Positions 1 through 6,716 of a stretch of 6,716 nt of DNA are shown one piece after another. Made by a program: the position numbers and the translations under genes. The notes beneath the pieces were generated by a model. That model saw only the letters and a list, made by a program, of their open reading frames with translations, did no database searches and had not been told where the DNA came from. The stretch spans positions 1-6,716 of the forward strand of contig JAEZHS010000263.1 in the NCBI GenBank assembly GCA_023436825.1. Direction: 5' to 3'. This stretch comes from Pseudomonadota bacterium (GTDB taxonomy: Bacteria; Pseudomonadota; Alphaproteobacteria; Reyranellales; Reyranellaceae). Numbering within the stretch: position 1 is the stretch's first letter; every line of letters begins with the position of its first letter.

Positions 1-1278
1 CGTCAGGATCAGCTCGCCCTCGTTGGCCAGCCGCACCACCGTCTGCACCGTGCCCTTGCCGTAGCTCGTGCTGCCGACGACGACGGCGCGGCCGCGGTCC
101 TGCAGGGCGGCGGCGACGATCTCGGCCGCCGAGGCCGAGCCGCCGTTCATCAGCACGACGATCGGCACCTCGGGCGTCTTGCTGCCGTTGGCGCTCTTGT
201 AGGTGCGCCGGCTGTCGGGATGGCGGCCGCTGGTCGAGAAGATGGTGCCGTTGTGGATGAACAGCTCCGACACGGTCTGCGCCTGGTCGAGCAGGCCGCC
301 GCGGTTGGAGCGCATGTCGATGATGACGCCGGCCATGTTGTTGCCGAGCTCGGCCCTGGCCTTGTCGATGGCGGCCTTGAGGTTGTCGGTGGTCGCGCTG
401 TTGAATCCCGTCAGGTGGATCAGCGCCACGTCTCCGCGGCGCTCGTAGGTCACGGTGGTGGGGATGATGCGGCTGCGCTTCATGCTCAGCACGTATTCGG
501 CACCCTGCGAGGCGCGCAGCACGGTGATCGAGACCGGCGCCCCGACCGAACCGCGCAGCTTGGCGACGACGTCGCCGAGCGGCCGCTCGACCATCGATTC
601 ACCGTCGATCGACAGGATCTGGTCGCCGACCTGGACGCCGGCCTTGGACGCGGGCGATCCGTCCTGCACGGCGCGGATCATGATCTTCTTGTCGTCCATG
701 CGCTCGACCGTGATGCCGACGCCGCCGCCGCCGTCGCGCTGGAAGCGGTTGTCGCGCGCCTCGTCGGGATCAGCGTAGCGGCTGTTGCGGTCGAGCTGCT
801 TGGTGGTGGCCGTCATCGCCTCGCGGATGAGCTGCTGGCGGTCGGTGTGCTGCAGCGCCGGCGAGGCGTCGACGGAACCCGCCATCAACTCGGCCAGCAT
901 GCCGCCCCAGGCCCGACCGTCGGTCGGGTCCGCCGGGGTGGGCCGGCTCAGCACTTCGCGGCCGTCGCGCTTGACGGTGAAGGCGCCGTCGGACGTCTCC
1001 AGCACCATCGCCGGATCGGCGCTGGCGAAGCCGCGGTAGGTCTCGGTCGAGAGCGTCCGGAAATTGGGCTCGAACAGATGGCGGTCGCCGATCGCCCGGT
1101 AGGCCTGCAGGACGACCCGCTCGAGGTTGACGTCGGCGGCTACCGACGGATTGCGGCCGGAGGTGGCCTGCGGTGCGTCGGTCGAGGTCGCACAGGAGAC
1201 GACCAATGATGAAGCAAGAAGGGCGGCCGCCGCACGCGGCGCCGCCTTACGAAGAAAAGGGATCAGCAGCACTTCCAT
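1..1278 (-). CDS. S41 family C-terminal processing peptidase, putative lipoprotein (3' end cut by window)
   Basis: The 426 visible residues form an S41 (CtpA/Prc-like) serine protease that would cleave near the C termini of envelope proteins. The N terminus has basic R10/K11, a hydrophobic run, and a lipobox-like VVSC with C29, followed by ATSTDAP, so it is probably lipidated and exported. An N-terminal helical domain spans about 48-180. A PDZ domain follows at about 185-270 (GVGITVER, SPASKAGVQVGDQILSIDGE). The catalytic domain has DMRSNRGGLL at 321-330 (usually DLRxNPGG), then NGGSASAAE with predicted nucleophile S383, and SYGKGTVQT with K408 and Q412. The Ser-Lys spacing of 25 and Lys-Gln spacing of 4 match E. 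coli Prc. No stop occurs before base 1, so the C terminus lies outside the window. The start ATG at 1278 is uncertain: the frame is open upstream with a GTG at 1323 and no clear ribosome-binding site for either. ctpA would be a usual name, but paralogues are common. Confidence 0.93.
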   Translation of the reverse strand, partial: MEVLLIPFLRKAAPRAAAALLASSLVVSCATSTDAPQATSGRNPSVAADVNLERVVLQAYRAIGDRHLFEPNFRTLSTETYRGFASADPAMVLETSDGAFTVKRDGREVLSRPTPADPTDGRAWGGMLAELMAGSVDASPALQHTDRQQLIREAMTATTKQLDRNSRYADPDEARDNRFQRDGGGGVGITVERMDDKKIMIRAVQDGSPASKAGVQVGDQILSIDGESMVERPLGDVVAKLRGSVGAPVSITVLRASQGAEYVLSMKRSRIIPTTVTYERRGDVALIHLTGFNSATTDNLKAAIDKARAELGNNMAGVIIDMRSNRGGLLDQAQTVSELFIHNGTIFSTSGRHPDSRRTYKSANGSKTPEVPIVVLMNGGSASAAEIVAAALQDRGRAVVVGSTSYGKGTVQTVVRLANEGELILT

Positions 1279-1327
1279 ACCCAGCAACGGCAACAATAGC
1301 ACAGGCCGTCGGCGGGCGGCCACGTTT
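1279..1327. other. 49-base gap between the DUF983 gene and the S41 peptidase gene
   Basis: This is the longest non-coding gap in the window if the peptidase starts at 1278. It contains a 5-bp inverted repeat, GGCCG (1304-1308) and CGGCC (1317-1321), with an 8-base loop. On the minus strand, the direction of the genes, no T-run follows it, so it does not look like an intrinsic terminator. I see no convincing promoter. If the peptidase instead starts at the GTG at 1323, most of this gap is coding. Confidence 0.5.
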
Positions 1328-1744
1328 TCAGGCTGAGGGGTCGTAGCTCCCGGTCGTCGAAGGCTTGGGAGCGGCTATCCGATGCGCCCACAGGAGCGCA
1401 ATGACCGCGCCTTTTATGCGAGGCAGGAGCAAAAGTGCAAGAACTACCGAGAGGGGAAGCCACAACGCCGCATGTACCCATAAGGGTGGCTGGCCGCCAT
1501 AGCGCTCGAGCACGAGCACCAGCGGTACCACTATGTGGCCGACTGCAAAAATCGTGAAGTATGCCGGCGCGTCGTCGGCGCGGTATGGCTCGAGCGCCAG
1601 CTCGCAGGCCGGGCAGTGGCTGCGCATCTTGAGGAAGCTCGAGAACAGGCTGCCGGCGCCGCAGCGCGGGCACCTGCCGCGCCAGCCGCGCCACAGGCAG
1701 GTCCAGAAGTCCGGCGAGCGTGCGTCCGTGCGTTCCTCGTTCAT
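1328..1744 (-). CDS. DUF983 family zinc-ribbon membrane protein
   Basis: This 138-residue protein matches the DUF983 family, whose biochemical function is not established. A short cytoplasmic-type N terminus carries two CxxC pairs, C25-P-R-C28 and C44-P-A-C47, which should form a zinc ribbon. Next is the acidic DDAP segment (57-60). Two hydrophobic, membrane-spanning segments follow at about 61-80 (AYFTIFAVGHIVVPLVLVLE) and 88-108 (rich in Leu, Val and Trp). The C-terminal tail is short and polar. The ATG at 1744 lies 22 bases after the rnr stop. No strong ribosome-binding site is evident; a GGCGAGG stretch sits about 15 bases upstream of the ATG. DUF983 genes are often found next to rnr in alphaproteobacteria, which supports the call. 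Likely location is the inner membrane. Family assignment is confident from the double CxxC plus two-helix layout; any role stays open. Confidence 0.9.
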   Translation of the reverse strand: MNEERTDARSPDFWTCLWRGWRGRCPRCGAGSLFSSFLKMRSHCPACELALEPYRADDAPAYFTIFAVGHIVVPLVLVLERYGGQPPLWVHAALWLPLSVVLALLLLPRIKGAVIALLWAHRIAAPKPSTTGSYDPSA

Positions 1745-1766
1745 GCCGCCAAGATGGAGCCTCGCC
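1745..1766. other. 22-base rnr/DUF983 spacer
   Basis: The spacer between the rnr TAG (1769-1767) and the DUF983 ATG (1744-1742) reads GGCGAGGCTCCATCTTGGCGGC on the minus strand in two parts: GGCGAGGCTCC, then ATCTTGGCGGC. It is too short for a terminator plus promoter and shows neither. This supports co-transcription of the two genes. Confidence 0.6.
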
Positions 1767-4028
1767 CTATCGGCGTCGTCGCGACCGTTTGTCCTTTCGC
1801 GGGCCCCGCTGCGCGACCGGACGCCGCGGCAGGCGGCGATCGTGGCGGCGGCCGCGCGGCACGGCCTGGCGCTCGACGCGCTCGATGACGTCGACGATCT
1901 CGAACAGCAGGCCGCCCGTGGCGATGTCGGCGTCGACCAGTTTCAGCCGCAATCGGTCGCCCAGCCCGAAGGTCTCGCCGGTCCGCTCGCCCACCAGCAT
2001 CTGCCGGCCCTCGTCGTGGCGGAAGAACTCCTGGCCGAGCGAGCGGATCGGAATCAGCCCGTCTGCGCCGGTGGCGTCGAGCTCGGCGAACAGGCCGAAG
2101 CGGGTGACGCTGGTGACGCGGCCGGGGAAGGTGGCGCCGACATGCGCCGCCATGAAGGCCGCGACATAGCGGTCCATGGCGCCGCGCTCGGCCGCCACGG
2201 CGCGGCGCTCGCACATGGAAAGGTGCTCGCCGAACTCGGCGAAGCGTCCTTTGTCGGCATCGGGCAGCCCGCCTTCGCCCAGGCCGTAGGCGGCGATCAG
2301 CGCGCGGTGCACGATCAGGTCGGGAAAGCGGCGGATCGGCGACGTGAAGTGGGCGTAGCGCGCCAGCGCCAGGCCGAAATGGCCGAGATTGTTGGGGCTG
2401 TAGACCGCCTGGCTCTGGCTGCGCAGCATGGTCTCGTTCACCAGGCGCGCGACCGGCTTGTCGGCGACCTGGTGCAGCACGCGATTGAGGTCGGCGGGCC
2501 GCAGCCGTGGTCCGGCTGGCAGCCCGACGCCGAGAGTGCCAAGGAACTCGCGCAGCCCTTCGATCTTGGCTGCGTCGGGCTGGTCGTGCACGCGGTAGAG
2601 GCAGGCGGTGTGGCGCTGCTCCAGCGCCTGGGCGGCGGCCACGTTGGCCAGCACCATGAACTCCTCGATCAGCTTGTGGCTGTCGAGCCGCTCGCGCACG
2701 CCGATCTCGGCGATGCGGCCGTCGTCGCCCAGGGTGACCTTGCGCTCGGGCAGGTCGAGGTCGAGCGCGCCGCGCTTTTCGCGCGCCGCCAGCAGGACCT
2801 TGAACGCGCCGTAGAGCGGCCGGATGACGTTGCCCATCAGGGGCGCGATCTCGGCGTCGGGCATGCCGTCCTGGGCGCGCTGGACGCGGGTGTAGGTGAG
2901 CCGCGCCGCCGAGCGGATCATGGCGCGGTGGAAACGGTGGCGCTTCAGATGGCCGGCCGAGTCGATCCACATTTCCGCCGCCAGTACCGGCCGGTCCTGG
3001 TTCGGCACCAGCGAGCACCAGTGGTTGGACAGCGCCTCGGGCAGCATGGGCACCACCCGGTCGGGGAAGTAGACCGAGGTGCCGCGGCGGTAGGCGGCGC
3101 GGTCGAGCGGCTTGTCGGGCCGCACGTACCAGGCGACGTCGGCGATGGCGCCGAGGATGCGCCAGCCGCCGGGGTGGTCGAGATCGGGCTCGGCGAACAC
3201 CGCGTCGTCGAAGTCGCGGGCATCCTCGCCGTCGATGGTGACCAGAGGCGTGTCGCGCAGGTCGAGTCGGTGGCCCAGCGGCGCGGCGCGGGCGCGCTCG
3301 GCTTCCTCGAGCGCCGCGGCCGGGAACTCGACCGGAATGTCGTTGGCGGCGATCGAGATCAGGCTGACGGTGCGCGGGTCGCTCATGGCGCCGACACGCT
3401 CGATGACGCTGGCGCGCCGGGCCAGCGCGCCGCCCGCCGGCTCGACCCAAACGATGTCGCCCGGCTCGGCGCCGTTCTTGTCGGCCGGCCGGATGTCGAA
3501 GCTCACCTTCAGCTTGCGGTCGGTCGGGGTCACCAGGCCAATGCCGTTGCGCCCGTCGGGCTCCTCGTAGAGGCCCAGCACCTTGCGCGGCGCGCTCCCG
3601 AGCAGGCGGATGACTCGGGCTTCGTAGGCGGCCTTTCCGCGGCGCTTCAGCGAGGCGAGGACGCGGTCGCCAACCGCCGGGGCGACGCCGCCGCGGGATG
3701 CCTGCGGGACGATTTCGATGCGGGGCGGGGGGCCGTCTTTTTCTTCGTCGTGGCGGCGCGGCGCGGCCAGCAGATGGCCGTCGTCATCGACCCGCACGAT
3801 CTCCAGTACGGTGATGTCAGTCAGTGCTTTTGGATCCTTGAATGTCTTGGCGCGGTCGGCGGCGATGTCGCCTGAATCGCGCAGGTCGCGCAGCAGCTCC
3901 TTGAGCTCGATGCGCTGGTCGCCCTTCAGCCCGAAGGCGCGCGCGATCTCGCGCTTGCCCACGGGAGTGGCGCTCTCCTTGATGAATGCCAGCAGTTCGT
4001 CGCGGGTCGGGACTTTGCCCTTAGCCAT
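1767..4028 (-). CDS. rnr: Ribonuclease R (RNB-family 3'-5' exoribonuclease)
   Basis: This 753-residue processive exoribonuclease hydrolyses RNA 3' to 5', including structured RNA, in RNA turnover and quality control. Visible domains, in order, are an N-terminal winged-helix-like region (about 1-60), cold-shock/OB-type regions (about 75-210), the RNB catalytic domain (about 250-580), a C-terminal S1 domain (about 630-715, with GRVTSVTRFGLFAEL) and an Arg-rich tail (about 719-753). The metal-binding signature is TIDGEDARDFDDAV, with D266, D272, D274 and D275. The second conserved RNB block is HFTSPIRRFPDLIVHR at 560-575. It is shorter than E. coli RNase R (813 aa) but typical for alphaproteobacteria. 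I chose the ATG at 4028. The same frame stays open upstream to an ATG at 4187, but that extension is an Arg-rich shadow of the topA tail. RNase R is preferred over RNase II because of the N-terminal helix-turn-helix and the basic tail. Translation is probably coupled to topA. Confidence 0.97.
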   Translation of the reverse strand: MAKGKVPTRDELLAFIKESATPVGKREIARAFGLKGDQRIELKELLRDLRDSGDIAADRAKTFKDPKALTDITVLEIVRVDDDGHLLAAPRRHDEEKDGPPPRIEIVPQASRGGVAPAVGDRVLASLKRRGKAAYEARVIRLLGSAPRKVLGLYEEPDGRNGIGLVTPTDRKLKVSFDIRPADKNGAEPGDIVWVEPAGGALARRASVIERVGAMSDPRTVSLISIAANDIPVEFPAAALEEAERARAAPLGHRLDLRDTPLVTIDGEDARDFDDAVFAEPDLDHPGGWRILGAIADVAWYVRPDKPLDRAAYRRGTSVYFPDRVVPMLPEALSNHWCSLVPNQDRPVLAAEMWIDSAGHLKRHRFHRAMIRSAARLTYTRVQRAQDGMPDAEIAPLMGNVIRPLYGAFKVLLAAREKRGALDLDLPERKVTLGDDGRIAEIGVRERLDSHKLIEEFMVLANVAAAQALEQRHTACLYRVHDQPDAAKIEGLREFLGTLGVGLPAGPRLRPADLNRVLHQVADKPVARLVNETMLRSQSQAVYSPNNLGHFGLALARYAHFTSPIRRFPDLIVHRALIAAYGLGEGGLPDADKGRFAEFGEHLSMCERRAVAAERGAMDRYVAAFMAAHVGATFPGRVTSVTRFGLFAELDATGADGLIPIRSLGQEFFRHDEGRQMLVGERTGETFGLGDRLRLKLVDADIATGGLLFEIVDVIERVERQAVPRGRRHDRRLPRRPVAQRGPRKDKRSRRRR
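4021..4028 (-). other. topA/rnr 8-base coding overlap
   Basis: The minus strand reads ACCGATGGCTAAG: the rnr ATG (4028-4026) lies inside the last codons of topA, whose TAA is at 4023-4021. The two frames differ. The nearest purine-rich, Shine-Dalgarno-like stretch on the minus strand (AAGGGCGAG, about 4051-4059) is more than 20 bases upstream of the ATG, further than usual. This suggests that rnr translation depends on ribosomes finishing topA. The coupling is inferred; the overlap is read directly. Confidence 0.85.
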
Positions 4029-6714
4029 CGGTGCCGGTGCGCGGCGGCGGCTCGCCCTTCGCGGCTTTGGCCGACTTCTTCTTCGGCGCCGCTTTCTTCT
4101 TCGCGACCTTGGGCTTCTCGCCGGCGTCGTTGGCCGCGACCGGTGCCGCTTTCTTGACGCGCGCCGCCTTGGGCTTCTTGCCGCCACCCTTGGCGGCCCG
4201 CTCGGCCAGCAGCGCCACCGCCTGGTCGAGCGTCAGCTCATCCGGCTTGATGTCGCGCGGCACGGTGGCGTTGATGCCGCTGTGCTTCACGTAGGGGCCG
4301 TAGCGGCCCTCGTAGAGCTCGACCGGCGCTTCGTCGGCGGGATGGTTGCCGACGGTGCGGATGGGCTTGGCGGCCGCGCGGCCGCGGCCGGTCGCCTTGG
4401 CCTCGGCGAGCAGCGCCATGGCGCGGTTCATGCCGATGTCGAGCACGCTCTCGTCTGCCGGGATGGTCTTGTACTTGGTGGCGTGGCGCACGTACGGGCC
4501 GAAGCGGCCGACGCCCGCCAGCACGGGCTGGCCGTCCTCGGGATGCGGCCCGAGCTCGCGCGGCAGCGACAGCAGCGCCAGCGCCTTCTCGAGCGTGACG
4601 TCGTCCGGGGTCATGCCCTTCAGCAGAGACTGCCGCTTGGGCTTCTCCTTGCCCTCGGGCTCGCCGAGCTGGACGTAGAGGCCGTAGGGGCCGTTGCGCA
4701 GGGTCACGATCTTGCCGGTGGCCGGGTCGGTGCCCAGCACCTTGGGTCCGTCGAGGTTGGCGCCGGAGGCGGCGTCGGCGTCGGGATCGACGATGCCGAG
4801 CTTGCGCGTGAAACGGCACTCCGGATAGTTCGAGCAGCCGATGAAGGCGCCGAACTTGCCGAGCTTCAGGCCGAGCCGGCCGTTGGCGCAGGACGGACAG
4901 TCGCGTGGGCTCTTGCCGCCATTGTCGTTGGCCGGAAAGAAGTGCGGGCCCAGCTCCTCGTCGAGCTTGTCCAGCACCTCGCTGACGCGCAGGTCCTTGG
5001 TCTCGCCGACGGCGGCGGCGAAGGCCTTCCAGAACTCGCGCAGCACCTGGCGCCAGTCGATCTTGCCGTCCGAGATCTCGTCCAGCTCATCCTCGAGATG
5101 GGCGGTGAAGTTGTACTCGACGTAGCGCGGGAAGTAGGTCTGCAGGAAAGCCGTGACGATGCGGCCGCGGTCCTCGGGCACGAAGCGCTTGCGGTCGAGC
5201 TTCACGTAGTTCCTGCGCTGCAGCACCTCGATGATGCTGGCGTAGGTCGACGGCCGGCCAATGCCGAGCTCCTCGAGTTTCTTGACCAGGCTCGCCTCGG
5301 AATAGCGCGGCGGCGGCTCGGTGAAGTGCTGCTCGGGGATGACGTCGCGGCGCTCCAGGCCCTCGTCCTGGGCGACGTCGGGCAGGATGGCGTTGCCTTC
5401 CTCGTCCTCCTTGCCGTTGTCGTCGTGACCCTCGTCGTAGAGGGTGAGGAAGCCGTTGAACCTCACCACCGAGCCGGTGGCGCGCAGCTGCACGGTCTTG
5501 TCGGCGCTGGCGATGTCGACCGTGACCTGGTCGAGCACGGCGCTTTCCATCTGGCTGGCGACGGTGCGCTTCCAGATCAGCTCGTAGAGGCCGAGCTGGT
5601 CCTTGTCGAGATAGGCCGCGACGTCCTGCGGCGTGCGGAACAGGTCGGTCGGGCGGATGGCCTCGTGCGCCTCCTGGGCGTTCTTGGCCTTGGACGTGTA
5701 GACGCGCGGCTTCTCGGGCAGGTAGCTCTGGCCGTACTTGGCCTCGATCAGGCGGCGTGTCTGCCCGACCGCCTCGGGCGCCAGGGTCACGCCGTCGGTG
5801 CGCATGTAAGTAATGAGTCCGACCGTCTCGCCGCCGATGTCGACGCCTTCGTACAGCCGCTGGGCGATACGCATGGCGGTGGCAGCGCCGAGGCCCAGCT
5901 TGCGCGAGGCTTCCTGCTGCAGGGTCGAGGTGATGAAGGGCGGCGGCGGGTTGCGGCGGATCTGGCGTCGGTCGATCGACAACACGGAGTAGGCACGGCG
6001 CTCGATCTCGCGCTTGGCCTGCTCGGCGCGCTCCTGGGTGTCGAGGTCGAACTTGTCGAGCTTGCGGCCGTCGAGATGGGTCAGCCGGGCCTTCAGAGTC
6101 TGCTTCTTGGCGGTGCCGAACAGGACGTCGACCGTCCAGTATTCGCGACTCTTGAAGACCTCGATCTCCGCTTCGCGCTCGCAGATCAGGCGCAGCGCCA
6201 CCGACTGGACGCGGCCGGCCGAGCGGCTGCCCGGCAACTTGCGCCACAATACCGGCGAGAGGGTGAAGCCCACCAGGTAGTCCAGCGCCCGGCGCGCCAT
6301 GTAGGCATCGATCAGGTCTTGGTCGAGGTCGCGCGGATGGGCGACGGCGTCCAGCACCGACTGCTTGGTGATGGCGTTGAAGGTGACGCGTTTGACATCG
6401 ACGCCCTCCAGCGCCTTCTTGCGCTTCAGCACGTCGCGGACATGCCAGGAGATGGCCTCGCCCTCGCGGTCGGGGTCAGTGGCGAGATAGAGCTTGCCGC
6501 CCTTGGTGATGGCCTTGGCGATGGCGTCCAGCCGCTTCTGCGATTGGGCGTCGACCTCCCAGGACATGGCGAAATCTTCATCCGGGCGTACCGAACCGTC
6601 CTTGGGCGGCAGGTCGCGGACATGACCATAGGAGGCCAGCACGGTGTAGCCGGGGCCGAGATACTTCCCAATGGTCTTTGCCTTGGCCGGGGACTCGACG
6701 ACCAGTACGTCCAT
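4021..6714 (-). CDS. topA: DNA topoisomerase I (type IA, omega protein)
   Basis: This 897-residue cytoplasmic enzyme relaxes negatively supercoiled DNA by transient single-strand cleavage through a 5'-phosphotyrosine. The start is the canonical MDVLVVESPAKAKTIGKYLG, which opens the Toprim domain: E7 and K11 are present, and the metal-binding DxDxE motif is D80, D82, E84. The core follows, with the conserved SAGRVQS stretch near 165-171, the catalytic tyrosine Y303 in ITYMRTD with R305, HEAIRPT at 350-356, and GIGRPSTYA at 484-492. One tetracysteine zinc finger is intact (C606, C609, C627, C633). After it come three topoisomerase C-terminal repeats, centred on GPYGLYV (675-681), GRFGPYV (736-742) and GRYGPYV (803-809). 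A Lys/Ala-rich basic tail covers about 843-886. Length is normal for alphaproteobacteria; E. coli TopA is similar in size but has more zinc fingers. The gene is first in the visible cluster and its stop overlaps the rnr start. Its promoter lies beyond the window. Identification is essentially certain. Confidence 0.98.
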   Translation of the reverse strand: MDVLVVESPAKAKTIGKYLGPGYTVLASYGHVRDLPPKDGSVRPDEDFAMSWEVDAQSQKRLDAIAKAITKGGKLYLATDPDREGEAISWHVRDVLKRKKALEGVDVKRVTFNAITKQSVLDAVAHPRDLDQDLIDAYMARRALDYLVGFTLSPVLWRKLPGSRSAGRVQSVALRLICEREAEIEVFKSREYWTVDVLFGTAKKQTLKARLTHLDGRKLDKFDLDTQERAEQAKREIERRAYSVLSIDRRQIRRNPPPPFITSTLQQEASRKLGLGAATAMRIAQRLYEGVDIGGETVGLITYMRTDGVTLAPEAVGQTRRLIEAKYGQSYLPEKPRVYTSKAKNAQEAHEAIRPTDLFRTPQDVAAYLDKDQLGLYELIWKRTVASQMESAVLDQVTVDIASADKTVQLRATGSVVRFNGFLTLYDEGHDDNGKEDEEGNAILPDVAQDEGLERRDVIPEQHFTEPPPRYSEASLVKKLEELGIGRPSTYASIIEVLQRRNYVKLDRKRFVPEDRGRIVTAFLQTYFPRYVEYNFTAHLEDELDEISDGKIDWRQVLREFWKAFAAAVGETKDLRVSEVLDKLDEELGPHFFPANDNGGKSPRDCPSCANGRLGLKLGKFGAFIGCSNYPECRFTRKLGIVDPDADAASGANLDGPKVLGTDPATGKIVTLRNGPYGLYVQLGEPEGKEKPKRQSLLKGMTPDDVTLEKALALLSLPRELGPHPEDGQPVLAGVGRFGPYVRHATKYKTIPADESVLDIGMNRAMALLAEAKATGRGRAAAKPIRTVGNHPADEAPVELYEGRYGPYVKHSGINATVPRDIKPDELTLDQAVALLAERAAKGGGKKPKAARVKKAAPVAANDAGEKPKVAKKKAAPKKKSAKAAKGEPPPRTGTDG

Positions 6715-6716
6715 CG

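Noticed and set aside
220..1209. 329-codon plus-strand frame opposite the S41 peptidase
   Set aside because: It has the same antisense register effect: it ends where the peptidase signal region uses a TCA serine codon. Composition is Ala/Gly/Val/Arg/Asp-rich with no recognisable motif.
1304..1325. GC-rich hairpin that could be an intrinsic terminator
   Set aside because: The stem is only 5 bp with an 8-base loop and has no T-run on the minus strand. On the plus strand a TTTT run follows, but no plus-strand gene precedes it.
1263..1694. 143-codon minus-strand frame overlapping the DUF983 gene
   Set aside because: It overlaps the DUF983 frame, which has paired CxxC motifs and two membrane segments. 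The alternative frame shows no coherent domain.
1741..3450. 569-codon minus-strand frame inside rnr
   Set aside because: It is an Arg/Pro/Ala-rich shifted-frame shadow of the confidently identified rnr reading frame.
1533..3875. 780-codon open frame on the plus strand, antisense to rnr
   Set aside because: It is in the same codon register as rnr, so its stops correspond to the sense codons TTA, CTA and TCA, which are rare in GC-rich genes. It ends exactly where rnr uses a TCA serine codon. The translation is low-complexity and resembles no family, whereas rnr is unmistakable.
4029..4187. N-terminal extension of RNase R from an ATG at 4187
   Set aside because: The added 53 residues are a strongly Arg-rich readout of the Lys-rich topA tail in another frame. 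RNase R homology begins at the ATG at 4028.
4370..4385. Two adjacent GCGGCCGC palindromes
   Set aside because: They lie within topA codons for Gly/Arg/Ala-rich residues near 777-782 and are expected by chance at this base composition.
5087..6247. 386-codon minus-strand frame inside topA
   Set aside because: It is a shifted-frame shadow of topA, rich in Arg, Pro and Ala, with no motifs of its own.

Overview
The window looks like a chromosomal housekeeping segment of a high-GC alphaproteobacterium. The evidence is strong G/C bias at third codon positions, a TopA carrying a series of C-terminal 'GPYV'-type repeats plus a Lys/Ala-rich tail, and the gene order topA-rnr-DUF983, which is familiar from alphaproteobacteria (family knowledge, not searched here). 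The order Rhodospirillales or a relative is possible, but the sequence alone does not fix it.

All four supported genes lie on the minus strand and read from high to low coordinates. topA (6714 to 4021) encodes DNA topoisomerase I and is complete, with its ATG only two bases from the window edge. rnr (4028 to 1767) encodes ribonuclease R and overlaps the end of topA by 8 bases. A small DUF983 zinc-ribbon membrane protein (1744 to 1328) follows after 22 bases. An S41 (C-terminal processing) peptidase with a lipoprotein-type signal begins 49 bases further on, at 1278, and runs off the low-coordinate edge, so its 3' end is missing.

The tight spacing, common direction and lack of any convincing terminator between genes suggest a single transcription unit whose promoter lies outside the window. 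TopA relaxes negative supercoils and RNase R degrades structured RNA, so the first two genes serve nucleic-acid topology and turnover. The last two encode envelope-associated proteins with no evident mechanistic link to the first two. No RNA genes, mobile elements, CRISPR arrays or long repeats were seen. Long open frames on the plus strand are antisense shadows produced by GC-rich codon use. No stretch over 300 bases lacks a gene.

I found no previously undescribed system here. The findings are modest points about gene starts, coupling, the topoisomerase tail and the membrane-anchored protease.
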